Shown: positions 34,460 through 46,625, numbered from the stretch's first letter. The stretch: 64,000 nucleotides of DNA from Liriodendron chinense (GCA_003013855.2 ML058370.1:434001-498000), one strand, 5' to 3'. Notes: generated by a model from the sequence alone, not told the origin. A program made the numbers and translations.

Positions 34460-36420
34460 CTAAGTAGTGGAGCCACATGCGCCCAGGGAGGTACCCCAGG
34501 CGCATGTGCACTACCACATGCGCCCACAACACTTTAGCTCTAGATTTGAAGTTTTAAAACAAAAGTCAGGCCCATGTGCATTACCACATGCGCCCATAGT
34601 TAAAGCAGGAGGGCAACATGCGCCCAAACTTTGTGGAGTCCTTTTCACATGCACCAACTCCTTATGGCCAGCCTACATGCTCCCATGCTCTAAGAGGCAT
34701 GCGCCTATGCTCCAGTGAGAAACAACATGCACCTAGGGCCTAGGGTACATGCGCCCATTATCAGTAGGAAGGACACATGCACCCACAGAGGGGTAACATG
34801 TGCCCACTCCCTCATGAGGAGCTATCTCACCTCAGAAACTTTCACTTTTCTTGACTAAAAAATGTTTAAATGACTCTGTGAATCCCATATTTATACTTGA
34901 GACTAAGAACAGGTGCACCGCACTGGTGTGATGCAAGCATCCAATACAGCGCATCGGGGGGCACTTTTTGGGGCTCAAAATCTCACCTAATATAAAGCAA
35001 TGTATGACGGGCCATCTACGATGATTTAGATCGATTTCAAGATCGGAAAACACTCAAAAGATGCGATCGGATACCAGCGCAGCCCTAACCTACACAGTCA
35101 TGACCAAAACCTACAAATGATGTTTCAGAACAAAATTGGACATGCGTATTGCCGTCAAATGATCTAAAATACTAAAAAAACCTTAACCAGAAAGTTTGAA
35201 TGTCACACGGTGCATATTATTACTTGCGCATGCTGAATTGCGTTTTTACTTGATTGGATCTGACTAAAAGGGATCGAAAGCCTGCAAATGCTATTTCTAA
35301 AGGGAACCAGACATGCGTATTGTAGCCAAATGATCCAAAATGTCCAAAAATTTTGAAGTACCAAGTTTGAAAGTCACACGGCGCATATCTTTACCTGCAT
35401 ACCTCGAAATGCATTTTGCCTTGTTTGGATCCGACTATAGGGGCCTGGAAGCCTATAAATGCTATTTCTAAGGGAACTGGACATGCGTATTGATGCGAAA
35501 TGATCCGAAAAGACTAAAAACCCTTAACTACCAAATTCAAAGCTCGTACGATGCATATCTTTACATGCGCGCACCGAAGCGCGTTTGGCCCCTCTTTGGA
35601 GCCGATCAGGAGGGTTCAAATTGGGAAGGAACTACTAAAATTCATAACAGTTGATCATCCGTACCCTGACTCATTCATTTTATAGCCCGATGAGAGGCTT
35701 AAAGTGCTTTAGCATCAGTGACTTCGGTCTACGAAAAGGTACCTGTCCTCTGAACAGTCGGAGCCTAAAATTTGGAAAATATTCTAAGTGCTGGGTGCAT
35801 GCGTACACCACTAAGTGGACATGCGCATGCCATGAGGAGACATGTGCCCATGCCCATATCAAATGTGTATGGTCCCCTTCTCCCAAATACATGCGCTAAG
35901 CAATTTTGATTTGTTTGGACCCAAGACCCGATTAACTTGCTATAAATAGCATCACCTGATGAGAGGGAGAGAATTCTTGATTTCAAGAGGATGCCAAAGC
36001 GCTGCAAGGGGTAGAATCCTCACCAGAATCCCTTGTTGGAATCCTCACCGGGAAAAGTAACATGCACTCATTGTCCCACTGGAATCCTTCATCGAAAAGG
36101 GTGACATGTGCCCACCAACTTTGGGAGAGGAGTTTCTCTAAGTCACCAAGTGACATGCGCCCACCACCTCTTGAAAGTGGGAAAATTCATAAGTGGGAAA
36201 GCCGCATGCGCCTAACATGATAGTCCAGGCGCATGTGTCATAGCACATGCGCCCGGAAAGGGAGATCTTCCTCTCTCTCCTCACTCTATTGGCCATATGT
36301 GCTTGAGGGGGTGCAACATGTGCCCACCTCAGGACACATGTGCTCACACCTCCTTGGGTATGCGCCTGGACGTTAGTTCGGGCATGAGATCTTCTGTGAT
36401 GTGGCATGCCTTCCCTATCA
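34460..36420. repeat. Cluster of ACATGCGCCCA short motifs
   Basis: About 24 variants of ACATGCGCCCA, on either strand (also ACATGTGCCCA and AGGCGCATGTG), fall in two clusters, 34477-34810 and 35795-36375, on either side of the 171-bp triplication. Spacing is irregular (15-60 bp). No coding sequence. Confidence 0.75.
35110..35622. repeat. 171-bp tandem repeat, three copies
   Basis: Units begin CCTACAAATG at 35110, CCTGCAAATG at 35281 and CCTATAAATG at 35452, so both periods are exactly 171 bp. Each contains GACATGCGTATTG, a run ending AGTTTGAAAGTCACACGG or similar, and GCATATCTTTAC. Copies differ substantially, so the array is old. Confidence 0.9.
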
Positions 36421-37410
36421 TACTAACCCTCCTAGACACACCTGGATGATATTTATCCATCCCCCAGATCAAATTTCCCAATAGTCAATGATAAATGGCC
36501 CAAATCACTAATTTCATAAAAAATGATCAACACTTAGCCAAATTTGTAAAAAACGGAAATCCTTTCGAAAGAGCGGGAAATGTTCAAAATCAAGAAGAGT
36601 CGGGCGGAATTCGACCAATGCCGAGCGGGAAGTTTATCTTCTCCATAACATGACACATCATAATAATGCATCGCGACGAGGTTATCTGATTTTAGGATCC
36701 CTGAATACCCAAATTAGGCGGTAAACAGGCCCAGTACTTAGTCATTTTCAACCTTAGGAAATGCCCTGTTGGCTTGAAGATTGACTAATGCCAAGTAAAC
36801 TAACCATGATCTCATCAACGCTAAGGCAAACTTAGCACTATCATGCTACAAAATAGCTGAATCAAGCATTTACAGGACGTCATCCCTATTATTTATCAGA
36901 TATTGGCATAAATGGGCGTTTATCAAACCTGATACTTAACAATTTGCTAGCATCAGAAATGGCCAATCTAGTCCATCAAAGTTAAACTTCTCAAAAAAAA
37001 TATAGCTCGATACAGCTTCTCCCAATGACCCAATCATTCGAAATATTGATTATCAATAATGATGTGGTCAAATTAAAAATACGCATAAGCAGATTAACTA
37101 AATCAAGTGCATAATTCACCTAGTGCACTAAACATCAAGTAAAAGTGCAATCTTCTCTCGTGCAGGCAATTAAGCATATTTACTTTGTGCTCCTTGTATC
37201 CATTACATGAATTTTATTCATCCCGGATCGAGATATGAAAATAAATGAAAGGGACTATGGTTATCATCGAGAACTGTAATCGAAGAGTTTCAAAACATCT
37301 GAAATACTTTATTATGAACTATCATCGCTAAGACCAGTTGATGTACGTCCCATCCAAAACGGGATCCGTCAGTTGAGTAGCTAAGGTAATAGTGGTTTGT
37401 CTTCTTAAAA
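36421..37410. other. No gene recognised
   Basis: AT-rich intergenic-type sequence with only short frames. No domain or repeat similarity noticed. Confidence 0.4.
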
Positions 37411-37945
37411 GTCACTCATCGACAGACACGGTCAATGACACTGTGTTTGTCCCACCCGATAGTCATAAATGTGCCTTCCTGAAAGTCACTCTTCGATAAA
37501 AACGGTCAGTGACATTGTGTCATACCTTTGGTAGCTATAATGCATCTTCTTAAAAGTCACTCATCGACAAAAATAGTTAGTGACATTGTGTTGTACCATT
37601 TAGCAGCCATGATGTATCTTGAAAGTCACTCATCGACGAAAACGGTCAGTGACACTGTGTTATATCATATGACAGCCATAATATGCCTTCCAGTGGTCAC
37701 TCTTTCGCAGTAATGGATACTGATACTATGTTACGCACGGCAACCATGGTGTGTCTTTCTGAAGTCACTCATCGATGAAAACGATCAGTGTCACTGTGAT
37801 ACACTACATGGGAACCACGGCGTGTTTTCCTGAAAGTCACTCACCGATGGAAATGGTCAGTGACACTATTACACTACATGGGAATCATGGCATGTCTTCC
37901 TGAAAGTCATTTCGTCCACAGAGACGATCAATGACACTGTGATAC
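37411..37945. repeat. About 70-bp tandem repeat with inverted arms, eight units
   Basis: Eight units of 67-73 bp each begin GTCACTCATCGA or a variant. They contain a second arm, GTCAGTGACACTGTG, so GTCACT and AGTGAC can pair within a unit. Between units lies a variable stretch ending CTTCCTGAAA. A 61-codon frame (37528-37713) is a by-product. Confidence 0.88.
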
Positions 37946-39033
37946 ATGACTCGGTTAAAATCTTGGTTGCTACTTCAATTAAGAACACTTGAAAGAACAT
38001 GGGACAAGCATTTAACTTGTTTAAATGATGGTTCAGTCCATAAGAAACCCGAAACTTAGTCTCTACGATCGTGAACTCAAGACCATAGTCCTTGATGATA
38101 TAAATCATTTGTTCGATTTATCCGAGTTTTCTCTCTAATATTCCATTTATTATATAACTACATTCACAGTGGAATCTTGTCGCATTGTGTCATAGTTTTC
38201 TCTAGTAAGGGTTTCCACGTAAAAATTTATGTTGTTTGTGATGCGTTTTATTTATATTTATGCTCTTTTAATGCTTTATTTAATCTATTTATGATGCATG
38301 AATACATTTACTTTTGCCTTCTAATCAAGGGTGATCATCCATTAATGTAATTAAGGGTTTGTGACCAGTTCACAGTGTGGATTGTAAAAGATCTTGGAAT
38401 CTCTGGAATAAAATTCGCCTTGCGATATCTTTTCTCGTGTGTACTTTGTGATTGCTTATGATTGTCTATGAATGTCTTTATACTCAGAAACTTCCCAGAA
38501 CAAGGAAACATAAGAAAATTACCTTTGAGGATTTTTATAGTTTTAACAGTTGCTCAGGACTCAGCGATAGAGTTATTCGAACAATTCCTTAAGAACCTAA
38601 ATGTGTAATTTTGTGCAAGAATTTTCGTGTTGTATCTTCAAAACTTTTTGTAATAATGAAATGTGTAACATATGTATTATTTTTGTGTGTTTCGACTTGT
38701 GTCATTATATCTTTATCTAGGAAATTAATATAGAAAAATAATGGATCACAAGTAGATAATCGTCCCCTTGTCAAGACTGAATTTACGCTCATGGAGATCG
38801 AATTTTGACAAGCCTCAACTTCGGGTTCATTCTTCTATCCTGAATTTTGACAGTCTTAGAAAGAAAATGTCGTATCCTTGGCACGTTCCAAGTTTTAACA
38901 ACTTTCCTGATACTTGCGTGCATACACACAGAATGAATGATTAGTATTTAACATTGCCAACATTCATCATCGTATTTTTTTATTACACTTTCCCTCTAAT
39001 GTGGCGTTTACAAATCATGATGATAAGCAGATG
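37946..39033. other. No gene recognised
   Basis: AT-rich sequence downstream of the Tat integrase remnant in its orientation; probably the 3' untranslated part or LTR of that element, but no LTR ends or partner were found. Confidence 0.35.
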
Positions 39034-41138
39034 TCAGATGTAATATCTCTTTCGAAATTGACCGTTCATTAGGGAGTTGATGCCTTGTCCTTTGCAATCT
39101 ATTACTCGGTAGGCTCCGTTGAAATATACCTCATCAATGATGCAGACGGGATCCCATTTTGGATCGAATTTGCTTTTTGAACCTTGGGCCAGTGTTCGAC
39201 GTTTCATCATTAGTACCAGATCACTCTTCTTGAACAATCTACCATGGACTCGTTTATCATATGTAGTTAAGATTTACTTCCGATGCATTTCGAGCCTTTG
39301 TCGAGCAGCGAGCCTCTTTTCATCTAAAGAATCAAGTTCGGCCATTCTGATCTTGCCATTATGCTTAGTTGTTAGGGAGTGTCGGAGCGCTACCCATAGT
39401 GACTTGACCTGTATTTCCATCAGGATCACCGAATCTATACCGTACACCAGCAAGTAAGGCGTAACTCAAGTGGTTGTCCGGTGTGTAGTCCAATATGCCC
39501 ATAATGCTTCGGGCAACCGTTTGTCCCAGTCCTTTTTATTCTCCGCCACTGTCTTCTTCAAAATCTTCACGATGGTTTTATTGAAGGCCTCTGCTAGTCC
39601 ATTCGTAGGGGGATGGTAAGGCATTGAATAACAATGCTTGATCTTGAATTTTGCATATAACTTGTCAATAGTGGCATTCTTAAAGGGCGTTCCATTTTCG
39701 GTGGTAATCCTATTGGGGATTCCATGTCGATATAGTATGGTGTGATGAATGAAACCTTCGATTGTGTCTAATTTCACATTTCTCAGGGCCACTGCTTCAG
39801 CCCATTTGGAGAAATAATTAGTTGTAACTAAAACGTACTGGTGCCCCTGGAAGAGGATGGACTGATCGGCCCGATAATGTCCATGCCCTAGGCTGCGAAA
39901 GGCTAAGACATCACAGATTGGTGCAATCCTCTGGCAGTGAATGTATGATGTCCGCATGGATTTGACATTAGTGACATTTCTTGACCTATTCTATTGCATC
40001 TTTCGTCATTGCGGGCTTGAGAGTAACCCATGTGTCGAACATTGTGATGTAAATTCTTGCCTCCTTGGTGAGCACCACATTCTCCGTCATGACCTTCTTT
40101 TAATGTAGCATGCGCTTCATCTTGGCTCAGACACTGCAGTAATACCCCTTCGTATGAACATCAGTAAAGTACATCATTTTGGAGTATAAATGAACTGGCA
40201 CGTCTTTTAACTTGCGTGTGCAACTTGGGATCTTCTAGCAAGAATCTGTATTTCAAGTAATCGACAAATGGTCTTTTCCAATCATCTTTCTCTGTAATTT
40301 TGAAGCAACAGATGGGGTTAGCACTTAATTTCCCACCGTATAATGCGATTGTCGACAGGATTCTCTTTTCTTCAATTGTCACTTGAAGCGGGCTGCCCCC
40401 AAGATTAGCCAGAGCGGTGGCCACACTGCAAGTGCATCTGCTTGTACATTCTCCTGCCTCGGAATGTGTGAGATACTGTTGTTCCGAAACTGACCAAACA
40501 TTGACTGTGCTTGGTGGCAATAAGGCGATAACTCAGGCTTGCGAACCTCATATTCTGTTGTCAGTTGTTCGATGACAAGCCTAGAATCCTCGTAAATACG
40601 TATCTCTTTAATTTGCATTTCCAGGGCCAATTGTAACCCAATAATAAGAGCCTGATATTCTGCTTCCTTGTTAGTGCATGCTGGAACTATCGTGAATGAC
40701 TAGGGCAACAAGTCTCCTTGTGGACTGATGAATATAACTCCCACCCCTGCCCCTATTGCTCTGGCTGCACCATTGAAATACATCTCCCAATGGCGTGCTT
40801 CATTGATTGTCATAACCTGATTGTCTGGAAGGTCATATTATATTCCCTCGCCACTTGGTATCGGATGGGCGGCAAGGAAGTTTGCAATTGCCTGCCCCTT
40901 GATGGCCCAAGTCGGCATATATGTGACATCGAATTCTAACAAGAGAAGAGCCCAACTGGCCAACCGTTCGGACAACATGGATCTGTTCATGAGAAACTTG
41001 ATGGGATCCGCTTTGGATATCAACGTTATCCGATGCGAAAGACAATAATGTCTTAACTTTCTTGATGGCGAAGATCAATGTCAGGAAATTCTTTTCTATC
41101 GCTGAGTAGTTGAACTCGGCCCCTACCAATGTCCGGCT
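39034..41138 (-). pseudogene. Tat-lineage pol remnant: RNase H, second RNase H, integrase
   Basis: Minus-strand fragments in order: RT-linked RNase H (EFNYSAIEKNFLTLIFAIKK at about 41110), a second archaeal-type RNase H tail (ALEMQIKEIRIYEDSRLVIEQL and HIPRQENVQADALA, 40630-40430), integrase core (FSKWAEAVALRNVK, TENGTPFKN, YHPPTNGLAEAFNKTIVKIL, 39957-39466) and the integrase C-terminal end (KWDPVCIIDEVYFNGAYRVID, 39237-39034). Frames change repeatedly. The second RNase H marks the Tat lineage of plant Ty3 elements. The upstream RT, protease and gag are missing because an Athila LTR begins at 41139. Confidence 0.8.
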
Positions 41139-42690
41139 TGTTCGCTTCCCCAAGTGTAGGGTTACGATGTAGTAATAATCTTGGTAAGACGGAGGTCGAT
41201 CCACAAGGACTTATGTAGGAATCCACAAAACACTTCCAATAGTTATACTAAAGAGCTAACAAACATATTTGTAGAAGATTGATGTGAATAGTAACTTTGA
41301 ATTAAACTGAAGGTAAACAATTAATAAAAGGCAGTAGTAAAGGTTCAAGGATCCACTTGTAGCAATCCTTGATGCTTAATTCGCTGTGATTTCTTACTTT
41401 CTCAACTAGAATCGAAATTAAGTTCTATCTAGTCGGATGATTAGAGCAGTTTAAAACAATCAACCTAACTTATGTATGCTCCATGTACATGATTCACTCA
41501 ATGTAAGCTAGGACATGAGCACACTCAATTGCATAGGTCAGTCCCAATTCCAATAGGTTAAGATCACAATCATAACATCATTAAATCCTGTCACAAGACA
41601 AAACTAGATCATGATTTGAACTTGATCCAAATCACATACACAATCTTACATAATCCAGAAAATTTTAGAAAATAGACCTTTGGTAAGAAGCTCCCACATG
41701 AAGATCATAAATCTAGAGCGTATTCCAATTCCTCGGATCATACAGGTCTAGACTAGCTCAAAATACTTCAGAACTCAAGCAATTCTTCCAAACATCCATG
41801 AGTCATCACAAGATTAAGAAAAATACTTAGAACTTTATTTAAACTTCAAACCATTGTTCTTCAATGAAAAATCCTAGCTTGAAACCAATCAAACGAATTG
41901 AAACATCTTAGATTCACTAAAAGCTTCACCTCTTAGCCCTAGCTAAGAGGTTTAGCCGTTCACGATCCAAGGAAACATGAAAACAACTACAACAAAGCAT
42001 AAAACTAGAAAGCCAAACTAGGAGGAGTTGTAGAACTCCGAAATCGACTTCCGCCGTCTCCACGTGCTCAATCCCTTCTAAGATGCCCCTAGGAACAATC
42101 CCTAGGTGTCCTTTTCTAGTGGGGAGGAAGCTCTGCTGCGTGGGAATCATCTAGAAACTGTGTAAGGTTATGCAGTGCGCAGAGGAAAATCGGAAACCTA
42201 GAATAGAAACTGGCTGTTTTTGCATGTGGCTGACCGGTCTGGACCGGTAGGACTGGGCTGGGCGACCGGTCACGACCGGTCGGACTGCTTATCCCATCAG
42301 TCCAGCATGCACAGGGGGTTTTTTGAGTTGATGGCTGACGATCAAGACTGGCTTGGACCAGACTGATCATTTTGTCCAGAGAGTTTCCAGAGTCACCGAC
42401 CTGTTGGGCCGGACCGGTCAAGATCGGTCGGACCAACTGGTCCTTTGTCCTGCAATCTTCACAGGGCCAGTAGGTCGGCCGACTAGTCTGGACCGGTCGG
42501 TCCTTGATCATTTTCTTCTTATTCTTCTTTTCTCTCTTCTCTTTTCTCCCTCTTTCTTCTTTCTTCTTTGATCCACCTTGGGCCTTTATTCAAAGGGTCC
42601 TAATGTATTCTTTTTTGTCTCCAATTGGGTGAAGTTTACTCTCATTCCTACAATCACAAACATGCAAATCCACCCGGAAAATTAGTACTT
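41139..42690 (-). repeat. Second Athila LTR, inserted in Tat pol
   Basis: Starts TGTTCGCTTCCCCAAGTGTA at 41139 and follows the LTR at 248-1867 with moderate divergence as far as CACAAACATGCA near 42668. After that the match continues only in the complemented block. It interrupts the Tat RNase H region, so it is younger than that remnant. Same orientation as the first copy. Confidence 0.82.
42230..42500. repeat. Degenerate palindrome array (array 3)
   Basis: Four copies at 42230, 42262, 42409 and 42479. One is near perfect (42262); the others carry mismatches in one arm. A spacer phrase AGTCCAGCATGC corresponds to the array 1 spacer, in the same orientation. Longer gaps suggest lost units. 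Confidence 0.75.
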
Positions 42691-43333
42691 TTGGTACGTA
42701 TCTTACTCTACATTACCGGTTACGTTGCATATTTAACCTCCAAGTTGTGTGGGGGGTAGGTCGAAAAACGATCAGGCTTGTTTTGTACGTACTTTGTTCA
42801 AGTTTGGAGATTTTGGGTTGATAGAAAATCTTTGATACAAAGATAGGTAAGGTTCTGTACGTTCACATTTTAAGTCTTTTAATCCACTATCCTCAACTTT
42901 GGACTTTGAGAGTTTTGTATTATTCACAGGTATACTTTAGGGTGACTAACTAACTATTTATCTTCTTGAGCTTGTTTAAGTTGGATCACACGTATCACTT
43001 TCAAGTAGAGTACTCAAAGACCCTAATAGAAGAAGTATCTAGTTGATTTAATATCTAGAGTTCCACATATCTCGTTATTGTTCGGTTACTGTCCTTAAAC
43101 AAAATGGCAGGAAGGCTGCCAAAAGTGTGATGCAGGGTAAAGGTCGAAACCAATGCCCATCTGGTAGGGGGCCAACCATTATTCATCGGGAAAAGTATTA
43201 AAGGTGGTAAAAGGTAGTAAGGGTTAAAGTAGTAAAGAAAAGGAAAAGAAAATTTAATCTATCCTAAAATCTTTAGGTATAGAAAGTAATAAAAGGGTAC
43301 CTGTTCCTACTTGTTCATGGGTCGAACCAAGAG
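42690..43333. other. Complemented-but-not-reversed Athila LTR end and internal region
   Basis: Base-by-base complement, without reversal, aligns to about 1810-2480. For example, printed GTTGTGTGGGGGGTAGGTCG (42744-42763) corresponds to the complement of 1861-1880, and GGTAGGGGGCCAACCATTAT near 43162 to the complement of 2283-2302. The normal LTR alignment stops near 42670-42690, so the switch is inside the LTR. The block ends at a 25-N gap. This cannot be biological. Confidence 0.93.
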
Positions 43334-43358
43334 NNNNNNNNNNNNNNNNNNNNNNNNN
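43334..43358. other. Assembly gap of 25 N
   Basis: Exactly 25 unspecified bases. Such a fixed-length run is typical of a gap of unknown size left by scaffolding or gap-filling. Sequence on the right side is unrelated to the Athila element on the left. Confidence 0.98.
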
Positions 43359-44743
43359 CTACACTTATGCAGAAAAAGGAATCACATTTTCAAATTGACC
43401 TTCATCTGAGATTTGTGTACACCCATCATCCAACTCTAATTGACCTAATGAAGATACCAAACAAACATTACAGTCGACCCTATGAAGTTTTAAATGGCAC
43501 AAGTTCAATCACTATTGTTTCATGTGTTGTGATCCACATTCCATTCAAATATGCCACTTTTTTTAGTTCAAAAGCTATTCGGCACACAACACATAGTTCT
43601 AAAAAAATCCACTGAGAATGGGCCTTAGCCAGTTTCTAATGATGGACATTTAGTCAATAATGTTTTCTCGTGGCGTGGTCCACCTGAGATTTATAACTGC
43701 CTCATGTTTTGGGGACGGCGTAGATAAAACTCATAAATCATGATCACTAGCCACCAGTATAGTGGGAGCGTCACTAGTCAAACCGTGTCCGAGGAAATGT
43801 TGGATCCATCGCGAGAAATTATGCACATATTCGCGTTGTCAATTCTTATAAGTGGCATGGTCCACCTGAGATTTATAACTGCCTCATGTTTTGGGGACGG
43901 CGTAGATAAAACTCATAAATCATGATCACGAGCCACCTGTTTAGTGGGAGCGTCACTAGTCAAACCGCGTCCGAGGAAATGTTGGATCCGCCACGAGAAA
44001 TTATGCACAATATTCGCATTTTCAATTCTCATAAGTGGGGCCCATAATCCAATAATCTGGACCACTGATCTGTTTTCTCCTACTGTGGATCTAAATTTAA
44101 CCGTGTCAAAACTCTTTCATACAGGAAGATCTTGGTCACCAATTTCGAGATTTTACGACGTTAAAGATTATCCTATTGAGAAGATATTTGAGGGATGGCC
44201 CATGTAAGAAGTGTCCTAAAATATCAACGGTCTGGATCGATGAACTATGGGCTCACTTACGAGAAGTGAAAAATGCATGTGCAGATACAAAATAATTCAT
44301 ATTAAACTATCCAAATAGTTGGTCCCATTTTAGATGTATCATAAAAAAAAAATCATTGATTATCTGATCTTCTATCCCATTGGTGGATATTTATTGGACG
44401 GTCGAAAATGAGAATATCCTTAACAAAAAGGTGTCCATGAATAAAAACTTAGAACTTTTCTATCAATATAATTTTGGGACTGACTTAGTGACGATCTGCC
44501 CTGAATTTAGTCGGAAAATAAACATTCCAGCGGCCCCCTTAAATTTTTTAATGGTGTGGATTTAATCACTACTATTTTATGTGGTATAGTACACCTAAGA
44601 TTTGGATCTGCTTCATTTTTTGGATAATGGCCTAAAATGAGCTTTCAAAAATCATAGACAGTGTAGATGTAAGGTACATACATCAAAATGGCGCCGCAGT
44701 TGGGGATCCACCGACCATAGTGGTTCGGGGATCGACCCAAACC
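43359..44743. repeat. GGGCCCACC-type repeat copies with a 182-bp duplication
   Basis: Contains phrases of the dispersed family (GTGGTCCACCTGAGATTT, AAAATCATAGACAG...). Between 43677 and about 44040 a 182-bp unit is duplicated in tandem, each copy with GGTCCACCTGAGATTTATAA and GAGCGTCACTAGTCAAACCG. No gene. Confidence 0.7.
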
Positions 44744-45096
44744 GAAAGCGGATTGCGTAGTAACTCCGGAGTAAACTCTATGGGGCCCGCCGTGATTTAC
44801 GTATTTTATCCACTCCGTCCATCCATCTTAACAGATAATTTTAGGTATGATGCCAAAAGATGAAGCATATCAGAATCTAAAGTGGACCACACCACAGGAA
44901 CAGTGTGAACTGAATTCTACCATTGAAAAATTCTTGGAGGACAATGAAGTTTTGGATCAAGCTGATATTCGTGTCTTCCCTTCATCCATGTCCATGTGAT
45001 CTTTATGAACAAGTTGGATGACAAATAAACATCACTGTGGGCCTGGGAAGGTTTCAACGGTGGAAATCATTATTCCCACTATTTCCTGTGGCATGG

Positions 45097-46192
45097 TGTT
45101 AACGTCAGATTTTGTAACAGGATACTCCGGTCGTTCACCTTCTCTCCAACAGGGATTTCCTCCGCCAGACCTGTAAGAAGACAGAAAGCAACTAAGGGTG
45201 GCTGGTGTTCAGCCGTTAGCCCTCGATGCTTAAGTCAGGCAAGGCAAGAAGAAGGCAAAACAAGGCTCGAGATTGAATATTGTGTACCTGTATTTTAATG
45301 GAGTCTTCTCCTTATATAGATCTGAAAGGGTAATCTGTTACGTGAGATATCGAGATCCCGCTGATTTCGTGTACGATACCGAGATCCCGCTGATTTAGTA
45401 GGATAAGATCCTCATCCTTAGAGAAGAGATCTAACCCAATGACTTGTCTTGACAATCACGTTCCTTGATAGCAATCCCTTGAGATTCGGAACCATAAGAG
45501 AAGATAAGCCCAAAATCGGCCTATACGGGCTGCTGGTACTGAAGGCTAAGGGGTGTCGCCACAAAGAAAGATGTTCGAATGTTGGAAGATGGTCGCAAGT
45601 CCAAGTGCTCGCTCATTTAGATGTAACACCTTTCAACGACTTGTGAGAAGGTCTGCTCGCAGGAAAAAACACAACTTCTCGAAGCTTTGGTAGTCGGGCA
45701 TCGTTTTCCTAATATACGAGCCTCGAGTGTGCTTCAAAACCTGGGACGAAGAGGAAGAGAGCCTCGAACAGACGTTCTCGATAGTCGGATAAATGTGCTC
45801 GCGAGATCGGAGTATCTTCAAAATATGCGAGTCTCGAACAGACGTTCTCGATAGCCGGATAAAGGTGCTCGCGAGATCGGAGTATCTTTAGAATATGCGA
45901 GTCTCGAACAGACGTTCTCGATAGTCGGATAGATGTGCTCGCGAGGTCTATCTCCAGCAGATGATCTTCGCTATTTTGACTATAACAGCGACTCTTGAGC
46001 ATATGATCTCGAAAGTCGAATGAGCGCCCCGTACTTATCCAATCTGCGACTCTCGAGTATATAATCTCGAGAGTCAAATGGGCACTCCGCATTTACTCGA
46101 TCTGCGACTCTCGATCAGATGATCTCGAGAGTCGAATGGGCGTCCGCGTAAATTCTTAGCAGCTAAGTTGCTCCATCATTTTGCCTATAACA
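45097..46192 (-). repeat. Tat 3' LTR
   Basis: 1096 bp. Contains a three-unit 70-bp tandem repeat (about 45761-45970, each with CTCGAACAGACGTTCTCGAT). Three hairpins follow at 45990, 46048 and 46106, with arms GACTCTCGAG and CTCGAGAGTC, 58 bp apart. A minus-strand CTATATAAGG lies at about 45315. Matches 55065-56164. Confidence 0.93.
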
Positions 46193-46207
46193 GATGCCCC
46201 CCAAGTC
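46193..46207 (-). other. Polypurine tract of the Tat element
   Basis: Minus strand reads GACTTGGGGGGCATC directly before the LTR start TGTTATAGG. Expected site and composition. Confidence 0.75.
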
Positions 46208-46454
46208 CTTGCCGCCAAGAATTCTTAAGGGAAGGACTTAGCTCACTATCACACGTGACCGCCCGCTGCTTTCATCGAGAACGGAACCATACATGATGGA
46301 CTGGAATTAATGAGCGCCAGCTTTCCGCAGCCTTTCCGCAGACAGAAAATGAAGGGGCGCTTGCCACGTGTCAGGGGAGTTAATGAGCGTGCCTGCTCGA
46401 TTGCTGCGCCGAAGGGGGCTGCCACGTATCACCAGATGCGGCGGAATGATTGCC

Positions 46455-46462
46455 TATAAATA
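46455..46462 (+). promoter_or_regulatory. TATA box of the antisense gene
   Basis: TATAAATA on the plus strand, 164 bp upstream of the ATG at 46626 and outside the LTR. It gives the extra gene its own promoter, facing away from the 3' LTR. Role inferred. Confidence 0.5.
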
Positions 46463-46625
46463 TACGGAGTCCGCCATTTCTCTGATTTTCTACAGAAGTT
46501 TTTTCGAAGGAAAGAATTCTCCCGTCATCTCCCTTTCCATTTTCTTCCTTCGGTGTTCCTCCTTCCTCTCTTTTTCTGTTACTTGGGTACATTTCCTTTT
46601 CTCTTTTTCTTCTTTTAATCTTTTC

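Noticed and set aside
45449..46092. Frames of 65 and 127 codons present in both Tat LTRs
   Set aside because: They are conserved because LTRs are duplicated together; the longer one is a translation of the 70-bp and 58-bp repeats.
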